In this document: in pieces, positions 15,388 through 20,248 of the stretch
Layout: the number at the start of each line of letters is the position of its first letter
Position numbering within the stretch: the first letter of the stretch is position 1
The notes under the pieces: generated by a model
Databases searched by the model: none
The model's input: the letters and a program-made list of their open reading frames with translations, nothing else
What the model was told of the DNA's origin: nothing
Translations under genes and position numbers: made by a program
NCBI GenBank assembly: GCA_937879875.1
Contig: CALFMN010000184.1
Span: 1 to 20,248 of the forward strand
Source of the DNA: an uncultured Chloroflexota bacterium
GTDB taxonomy: Bacteria; Chloroflexota; Dehalococcoidia; CAUJGQ01
Direction: 5' to 3'
DNA: 20,248 nt

Positions 15388-15402
15388 GCCAGCTCAACTG
15401 GC
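15388..15402. terminator. Weak hairpin between two convergent genes
   Basis: GCCAG (15388-15392), loop CTCAA, CTGGC (15398-15402) lies in the 150 bases between the stops of the acyl-activating fusion and the convergent GGDEF-EAL gene. There is no T-run on either strand, so its role as a terminator is doubtful. Nothing else is seen in this stretch. Confidence 0.2.
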
Positions 15403-15413
15403 TGCTGTCCCCG

Positions 15414-18155
15414 CTAGCGGATATCGGCGAGAGGGCCAGGCCTGCCGATCTGATACCCCTGTGCGTGGTCAACGCCGAGCTGCCGCAGCACCGCCACGGT
15501 TTCGCTGTCTTCTACGTACTCGGCGATCGTCTCCTTGCCGAGACCCTGCGCCACGGTGACAATGCCCCGCACTACGTGGAGGTCGGTCTCGTCCCGCGCC
15601 AGGTTGCGCACGAAGCCGCCCTCGATCTTGAGCACATCGACGGGCAGGTGCTTCAGATAGTAGAAGGACGAGAAGCCGACGCCGAAGTCGTCGAGCGCGA
15701 ACCGGCAGCCCAGCCGCTTCAACGCCCGCACAAAGCGTTGCGCCCCGGCCAGATCGGCGATCGCCGCCGTCTCCGTGATCTCGAACATCAGGCGCCGCGG
15801 GTCGATGTTCGTGCGCTCAAGCTCCCGCTGAATGAGCGCCAACAGCGCCGTGTCGTTGAGCGCCATACTCGAGAGGTTGGCGCAGACGCGCAGGGTGGCG
15901 GGCTTCTTCGCCTCGCGGCTGAGCAGGTAGATCGCCTGCAGCACGACCCAGCGGTCGATCTCGCCCATCAGGCCCGAGCGCTCGGCCACGGGCAGAAAGC
16001 TCTCCGGCTCGCACAACCGGCCGTCGCGCGCGATCAGGCGCAGCAGCAGCTCATACTGCCGCTGCCCGGTGCGCAGATCCTCGATCGGCTGCGCGTGCAG
16101 CACGAACAGATCCTGGTCAAGCGCCGTCCGCAACCGCCGCTCCCAGTTACAGGCCGGAGCCAGCGATTTCGCTCCTGCCGGCGACGCACGGTAGAGATAG
16201 ACATGGTCCCGGTGCGTTTTCGCGCGATACATGGCCAGGTCGGCGCAGGCCAACAGCTCCTCGGCGCTGGTGCCGAGCGCCGGAAAGGGCGCAATGCCGA
16301 TGCTGGCGCTCACGGCGATCTGTTTGCCGCCGATCGGCGTGGTATGCCGGCGCATCGCTTCGCGCAGGCGGGCAGCCATGGCCAGCGCCTCGGTTTCGCC
16401 GGTGCGCGGCAGCAGGATTGCGAACTCGTCGCCACCCAGCCGCGCCAGAATGTCGCCGTCGCGCAACTGGGAGCGCAACATCTGGCCCAGACTGGCCAGC
16501 ACCTCGTCGCCCGCCCGGTGGCCATGGCGGTCGTTGACGGCTTTGAAGCCGTCCAGATCGAGGAACAGCAGGGCGCCCGGCGTCCCATGTCGCCGCACGA
16601 GGGCCAGCTCACGCTCCAGCTCTTCCGAAAAGCGGCGGCGATTGAAAAGCGCGGTCAGGGCATCGTGACTGGCAAGGTGCTGCAACTGCAGCTCCACCTG
16701 CTTGCGGGCGGTGATGTCGCGTGCCACACCGAATAGACCGATCACGGCGCCGTTCGCGTCGCGGCGCACCACCAGCTTGTCCTCGATCCAGCGATCCTCG
16801 TCCGTCGTGGCGTGCCGCAGGCGATAGGTGCGCAGCTCGGGCGTTTTGCTCGCGATACACCGGTGTGTGGCCGAAGCGAAGGCAGCCAGATCGTCTGGAT
16901 GGACCAGGCACTGCCACAACCCCGCATCCGCGGTGAACGCCGCCCGTGGGTAGCCCGTGATCTCCTCGACGGGACCGCCGAGCACCTCGATGGTCCCGGA
17001 CGAGGCGTCGTCGTCGACGGTGACGGCGAAGACAATATCGTTCAGGTTCTCCACGAGCAACCGGTAGTGCGCTTCGCCGCGGCGCAGTTCAGTCAGCAGC
17101 GCCGCGCGCTCCAGCGCCAGCGCCGCGTGATGGGCCAGGCCCTCTGCCAGGCGCAGATCGGCGTCCGAAAACGGCCGCCCGTCGCGGCGGTCGTGCAGGT
17201 TGAGCACCCCCAGCACGCGGCCGTTGCGGCCGAGAACCGGCACCGACAGCAACGTGCGGAACTGGTACGCCTGCGGCGTGCCGCGTAGATAGAAGAGCGG
17301 ATCCTGGCTGAGATCGGTACTGCGATATGGCCGTGCGTGGCGAATGACCCAGCCGTTGATCGAGCCGTCCAGCGGTAAGCGCACCGGCCACGTCTCCCAG
17401 TGGCCGGCGACACGGCGCGAACGGCTCTGGGCGTGATCGCCCTCATTGCTGACAAAGCTCGCACGGACGACGTCCATCAGGTCGGCCGCGACGTCGACGA
17501 TGCGAATCAGAACCTCCTCCGTTGGGGCGAGGCCGGCGAGCTGCGCGACCGCCTGCAGCAGCGCGCCGACCTCACGCTGCCGCTCCAGCCGCTCCGTTTC
17601 GGCGGTCTGGCGCGCCATCCCGTCCAGCGTGCAGCGCAGGACCATGCCCGCGTGCCGGGCGAGCGCCGCCATCAACTGCTCGTCGCGCTGGTTAAAGCCG
17701 CCGCGCCGGCCCGAATTGCAGAGGGTGAGCACACCCAGGCAGCGGCCATCGCGGTCGGGCACAGGCAGCGAGAGCCGCGAGCGTAGCTGGCCGCCGCGGC
17801 CCGGCGCATCCGGGATTGGGTCGTTGACGCGATGAGCGAGGCTGGTTCGGCGGACGAGATTCTCGCTCCTGCGGATCGCAGCGCGATCCGCCGCGTGGCT
17901 GAAGCCGGCGCCCACGGGCCACTGCGCCAGCGGCTTCAGGCCGGCGTCGAACAGTGTGCAACGCACGTGCTCGGTGCGGATGAGACTCGCCGCCTGCGCG
18001 ACGAGCGCGCGCAAGACGTTCGTCGGCTGCTGCTCGGCGTCGAGAAACGCCATCGCCTCGCAGAGCGCCTTGAACTCGGTTGCGGCTGCATCGCGCGGCG
18101 GGGCAAGGGGTCCGGCGCCGCCGGCGATGCCTTCATGACGGGTTTCGATATTCAT
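15414..18155 (-). CDS. GAF-GAF-PAS-GGDEF-EAL cyclic-di-GMP turnover protein
   Basis: A 913-residue cytoplasmic signalling enzyme; no membrane segment is seen. Two GAF-like sensor domains (about 30-180 and 200-345) precede a PAS domain (about 350-490, ending GVARDITARKQ). The GGDEF diguanylate cyclase (about 500-660) has an intact RLGGDEF signature (574-578) and an inhibitory I-site RDGD (565-568) five residues before it, so it probably makes c-di-GMP under product control. The EAL phosphodiesterase (about 670-910) reads ELL in place of EAL but keeps the Glu, NLSS, FEITE, DDFG, the Lys of LKIE and QGYQIGRP, so it may be active too. The start at 18155 (ATG) is preceded by GGGGA eight bases away. 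The hydrolase gene lies 93 bases upstream on the same strand. Confidence 0.95.
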   Translation of the reverse strand: MNIETRHEGIAGGAGPLAPPRDAAATEFKALCEAMAFLDAEQQPTNVLRALVAQAASLIRTEHVRCTLFDAGLKPLAQWPVGAGFSHAADRAAIRRSENLVRRTSLAHRVNDPIPDAPGRGGQLRSRLSLPVPDRDGRCLGVLTLCNSGRRGGFNQRDEQLMAALARHAGMVLRCTLDGMARQTAETERLERQREVGALLQAVAQLAGLAPTEEVLIRIVDVAADLMDVVRASFVSNEGDHAQSRSRRVAGHWETWPVRLPLDGSINGWVIRHARPYRSTDLSQDPLFYLRGTPQAYQFRTLLSVPVLGRNGRVLGVLNLHDRRDGRPFSDADLRLAEGLAHHAALALERAALLTELRRGEAHYRLLVENLNDIVFAVTVDDDASSGTIEVLGGPVEEITGYPRAAFTADAGLWQCLVHPDDLAAFASATHRCIASKTPELRTYRLRHATTDEDRWIEDKLVVRRDANGAVIGLFGVARDITARKQVELQLQHLASHDALTALFNRRRFSEELERELALVRRHGTPGALLFLDLDGFKAVNDRHGHRAGDEVLASLGQMLRSQLRDGDILARLGGDEFAILLPRTGETEALAMAARLREAMRRHTTPIGGKQIAVSASIGIAPFPALGTSAEELLACADLAMYRAKTHRDHVYLYRASPAGAKSLAPACNWERRLRTALDQDLFVLHAQPIEDLRTGQRQYELLLRLIARDGRLCEPESFLPVAERSGLMGEIDRWVVLQAIYLLSREAKKPATLRVCANLSSMALNDTALLALIQRELERTNIDPRRLMFEITETAAIADLAGAQRFVRALKRLGCRFALDDFGVGFSSFYYLKHLPVDVLKIEGGFVRNLARDETDLHVVRGIVTVAQGLGKETIAEYVEDSETVAVLRQLGVDHAQGYQIGRPGPLADIR

Positions 18156-18248
18156 CAGTTGTTCCCCACATCTTCCGTGCTTCCGACGGCTGCCCTTCGC
18201 CGATCGGTCGATGAACGAACGGCCCGTGCAACGCGCCGGTCGCCCAGC

Positions 18249-19391
18249 TCAGCGGCAGGCGCCCGCCGCGGCGAGCAAAGGCTGCGCGCCGTTCCGCAGA
18301 TCCTGGCCCACATGCCACAACAGCACGCCGCCCAGGGCGTGTGTCCGCACATAGCTGCACTTGGCGCCGAAGGAGCGCGGATCGTCGTAGGACACGAGGC
18401 CAGGCGCAGCCGGCGCGGTCAGGAAGGGCACGCTGGTGACCGGATCCCACTGCTCAGCCCAGCCTTCGGCCACGAGGTCAAGCACCTCCGGATAGCTGAT
18501 CGTCGTGCCGCCGGAATGCTTGAGTGGCTGATGCAGTGCGGTGGCATCGTCGAAGCGCTGACCGAAGAACGGCAGCCCCACCAACAACTTCTCGGGCGGC
18601 GCGCCGCGCCCGACGTAGTAGCTGACCGCCGTGTCGACGCTCGCCTCGCCGCTGCGGCCGGGGAACAGCGCGGCATTGCTGTCGGAGTGGTCGTCCCACG
18701 ACGGTCCGCTGAGTCCGTAGGTCATCACGCCGAACCAATCGACGTTCGGCGCCAGAGCGGCCACGTCGAACCACTCTCCCCAGAAGCCGCTCGCCGGCAC
18801 CGACAGCGACAGCGTGCGCGTCGGGCCAAGCGCCGCGCGCAATGCCGCGACAACGTCGGTCAGGCCGTCGCGCGCCGCCGCGTCGTGCGGGAACTCCCAG
18901 TCCAGGTCGATGCCGTCGTAGCCGTCCGCGTCAACCAGCGCGCGGACCTGTGCGACGAAGATCGGGCGCAGCTCCGGCTGCACGACGGCCGCAAAGCCGC
19001 GGGTGGCCGCCGGATGGTCGCCGCCGATCACGAGGACGATCGACGCACCGGTGGCGTGCGCCCGCGTCACCAGCGCCGGATCGGGGAACGGTCCCCAGTC
19101 GGGCGGCGCCAGCGTGCCGTCCGGCAGCGGTGTCACCGCAAAGTGCGCGACGGTGGTTACCACGCCGAAGTCGATCTGGCCGGGAAGATAGCCGTTCCCA
19201 CGTTCCCAGGCGGGAACATAGCCCACGATGCGTCGCGCGGCTGACGCCTGGCTGGACGCCGCGGCGTGCCCGCTCCCGGCATGCGCCAGGCGCGGGGCGC
19301 CAGTGCTGGCTGCAGTCCAAAGCGTGGCGGCGAGCGCGATTTTCCAGAGCCGGGAAGGCCGGTGTGTCGTTATGGCTGAAAGCCACTGCAT
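18249..19391 (-). CDS. Secreted glycoside hydrolase family 18 (chitinase / peptidoglycan-hydrolase-like)
   Basis: A 380-residue exported hydrolase of the (beta/alpha)8 GH18 family, which cleaves beta-1,4-linked GlcNAc polymers such as chitin or spore/cell-wall glycan. The signal peptide has basic residues up to Lys17, a hydrophobic core near 18-30 and a likely cut after AHA (Ala38). The mature part opens with RIVGYVPAW. The catalytic signature DGIDLDWE spans residues 159-166, with acid Glu166 and Asp162/Asp164 in place. MTYGLSGPSWDD and LLVGLPFFGQ are the later barrel strands. Length is typical for a single domain without a binding module. The ATG at 19391 is the only start that gives a signal peptide, but its AGGGAG touches the ATG directly, so initiation may be inefficient or start choice slightly wrong. 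The 93 bases to the c-di-GMP gene show no terminator. Confidence 0.92.
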   Translation of the reverse strand: MQWLSAITTHRPSRLWKIALAATLWTAASTGAPRLAHAGSGHAAASSQASAARRIVGYVPAWERGNGYLPGQIDFGVVTTVAHFAVTPLPDGTLAPPDWGPFPDPALVTRAHATGASIVLVIGGDHPAATRGFAAVVQPELRPIFVAQVRALVDADGYDGIDLDWEFPHDAAARDGLTDVVAALRAALGPTRTLSLSVPASGFWGEWFDVAALAPNVDWFGVMTYGLSGPSWDDHSDSNAALFPGRSGEASVDTAVSYYVGRGAPPEKLLVGLPFFGQRFDDATALHQPLKHSGGTTISYPEVLDLVAEGWAEQWDPVTSVPFLTAPAAPGLVSYDDPRSFGAKCSYVRTHALGGVLLWHVGQDLRNGAQPLLAAAGACR

Positions 19392-19579
19392 CTCCCTGAC
19401 TCGCTGATCGGCGGCGGAACGGCCTGCCGCACGGGATGCCCCGTGATCAGGCGCTCGCCTGCCGGCCGCCACGCCGGTGGCGGCGAGCCCTTCCGAAACG
19501 GCGCCGTGGCATGCCGGCTGCGCCGATCCCCCTGCGGCCGCTCGTCCGGAAACGACCCGGTGAATCGACCGGGGCGGCA
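19392..19579 (-). other. Hairpin-rich leader upstream of the GH18 gene
   Basis: No gene is seen between the surface-protein terminator and the hydrolase start. Two perfect stems occur: GCCGCCAC (19465-19472), loop GCCG, GTGGCGGC (19477-19484); and CACGGG (19430-19435), loop ATGC, CCCGTG (19440-19445). They would fold in the hydrolase transcript. I could not match the region to a named riboswitch. Confidence 0.3.
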
Positions 19580-19616
19580 GCCCGCGGCGAGTCTGGTGAG
19601 CGATCTCACCGCGGGC
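19580..19616 (-). terminator. Possible terminator of the surface-protein gene
   Basis: An outer stem GCCCGCGG (19580-19587) with CCGCGGGC (19609-19616) and an alternative inner stem GGTGAG (19595-19600), CGAT, CTCACC (19605-19610) overlap by two bases and cannot both form fully. It begins ten bases after the stop of the minus-strand surface-protein gene. No T-run follows, so the call rests on stem strength and position. Confidence 0.4.
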
Positions 19617-19626
19617 CGGGTCCGAG

Positions 19627-20201
19627 CTAGGCGCGACGTAGGTTGCGCAGAGCCAGGCCGCCAAGGGCCAGGCAACACGCGCCCAGCAGCACGAAGCGCA
19701 GGGCGGCGCCGAGCGCGTCCTGCCGTCGGTCAAGCAGGCCGCCCGTGCCGGCGTTCGGCAACCGCGGTGTGGCGGCCAGGACCGGCCGCGGCTGCGTGAA
19801 GGCTGCCTTGGTGACACCAGCCACGCCGGGAAGCCCGCCAGCCCCGGCGCCGATCACAAACGTGGGACTCGGCGTCGCGGGCACCGCGGGAGCGGCCGGC
19901 AGCGGCAGACCAGGAGGAGCGATACTCGCACCCAGTGTCACTACCGCCGTGCCGTTCGCCGTGGGAACTGGCGCGATGGGAGCGCTCGTCACGAACTGCG
20001 GCACCGGCGCCGAGATGGCGGGAGGCACGGCGCCGACCAGCAGCGGCAGCTCCCCTGGAGGCGGAACCGCGCCGCCTGGAGGAACCGTGCCCTCGGGCGG
20101 TGTGATATCAGCGGGCGGCGGCGTGGTACCAGCGGGCGGCGGCGTAGTACCACCGGGCGGGGGTGGATTGCCGCTGGGAGGAGGTGGGTTACCACCAGAG
20201 G
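19627..20201 (-). CDS. Proline-rich surface protein with LPNAG C-terminal sorting-like signal (5' truncated)
   Basis: The last ~190 residues of a protein whose start is lost where adapter sequence begins at 20202. The frame is open from 20201 to the TAG at 19627-19629. The first ~60 visible residues are short Pro-rich units (NPPPPSG, NPPPPGG, TTPPPAG, TTPPPAD), followed by Pro/Ala/Val-rich low complexity. The C-terminus has the order of a sortase signal: LPNAG, a polar spacer, a hydrophobic segment (ALRFVLLGACCLALGGLAL) and a basic tail RNLRRA. LPNAG has Ala where LPXTG has Thr. It may be sortase-anchored or simply membrane-held; no sortase is in the window. A GTG at 20028 could begin a shorter reading, but the coding-like Pro-rich pattern continues upstream without a break. 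Confidence 0.75.
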
Positions 20202-20248
20202 CTGTCTCTTATACACATCTCCGAGCCCACGAGACAGGCAGAAATCTC
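20202..20248 (+). other. Illumina Nextera adapter contamination (not genomic)
   Basis: The sequence is the 19-base transposase mosaic end CTGTCTCTTATACACATCT (20202-20220), then CCGAGCCCACGAGAC (20221-20235), then AGGCAGAA (20236-20243), which is Nextera index N703, and ATCTC (20244-20248), the start of the P7 region. The match covers the whole stretch in the right order. True sequence ends at 20201. Confidence 0.97.

Noticed and set aside
15465..16736. A 423-codon open frame on the plus strand opposite the GGDEF-EAL gene
   Set aside because: It is the antisense shadow of a gene with clear domain motifs; high GC leaves long frames open on both strands and the translation shows no family motif.
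17871..17891. Perfect palindrome GCGGATCGC-AGC-GCGATCCGC in the c-di-GMP gene as another inserted repeat
   Set aside because: It encodes a plausible helix of the first GAF domain and nothing suggests the protein is interrupted there, so chance or normal coding is the simpler reading.
19386..19402. B12-box-like string (AGTCAGGGAGATGC on the minus strand) suggesting a cobalamin riboswitch
   Set aside because: It has an extra base against the box, overlaps the hydrolase start codon, and the other conserved cobalamin riboswitch segments are not found in the right order upstream.
19392..19817. N-terminal extension of the GH18 protein to 19817
   Set aside because: The extension runs through the hairpin terminator and into the surface-protein gene, and its composition is not protein-like; the signal peptide begins at 19391.

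Overview
The window is GC-rich bacterial DNA from a contig end. The last 47 bases (20202-20248) are not genomic: they read as an Illumina Nextera transposase adapter with an i7 index. The gene set suggests Chloroflexota, possibly Thermomicrobia-like: a helix-turn-helix/cyclase/STAND ATPase/TPR giant regulator, a lipoprotein-type family 5 solute-binding protein with a long Ala/Thr/Ser linker, CaiB/BaiF and Ldh2-type enzymes, and an LPNAG-ended surface protein. This placement is inference. An actinobacterial origin is not excluded, and no rRNA, tRNA or marker gene is present to settle it.

Layout. Positions 168-3248 hold the large regulator. Positions 3465-9284 hold, on the same strand, an orphan peptide-type ABC solute-binding protein, a tandem CaiB/BaiF CoA-transferase and an Ldh-family dehydrogenase. 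Positions 9321-10076 are a compact VapBC-like toxin-antitoxin module with its own promoter and repeated operator-like sites; its toxin gene is less GC-rich than its neighbours. An enoyl-CoA hydratase/isomerase (minus strand, GTG start) is divergent from an MFS transporter. The transporter is followed by a fused acyl-activating enzyme/acyl carrier/PlsC acyltransferase (12639-15263). On the minus strand from the right end come a truncated proline-rich LPNAG surface protein, a secreted family 18 glycoside hydrolase and a GAF-GAF-PAS-GGDEF-EAL cyclic-di-GMP enzyme.

How the genes may work together. The CoA-transferase, hydratase/isomerase, acyl-activating fusion and dehydrogenase fit uptake and CoA-dependent processing of an organic or fatty acid. 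Their order does not identify one pathway, and they are not one operon. The right block is about the cell surface and c-di-GMP signalling.

The most unusual feature is repetitive DNA inside genes. Between about 5.8 and 13.1 kb, several unrelated classes of short repeat lie in-frame within coding sequence: heptanucleotide arrays, two diverged copies of a palindromic element, adjacent perfect palindromes, and two MITE-like elements ended by long palindromes. They sit where proteins tolerate insertion: an interdomain linker, loops, the centre of a transporter and a C-terminus. One element also spans an entire intergenic region and supplies the apparent ribosome binding site of the next gene. I found no CRISPR array, tRNA, rRNA, transposase gene or phage gene.
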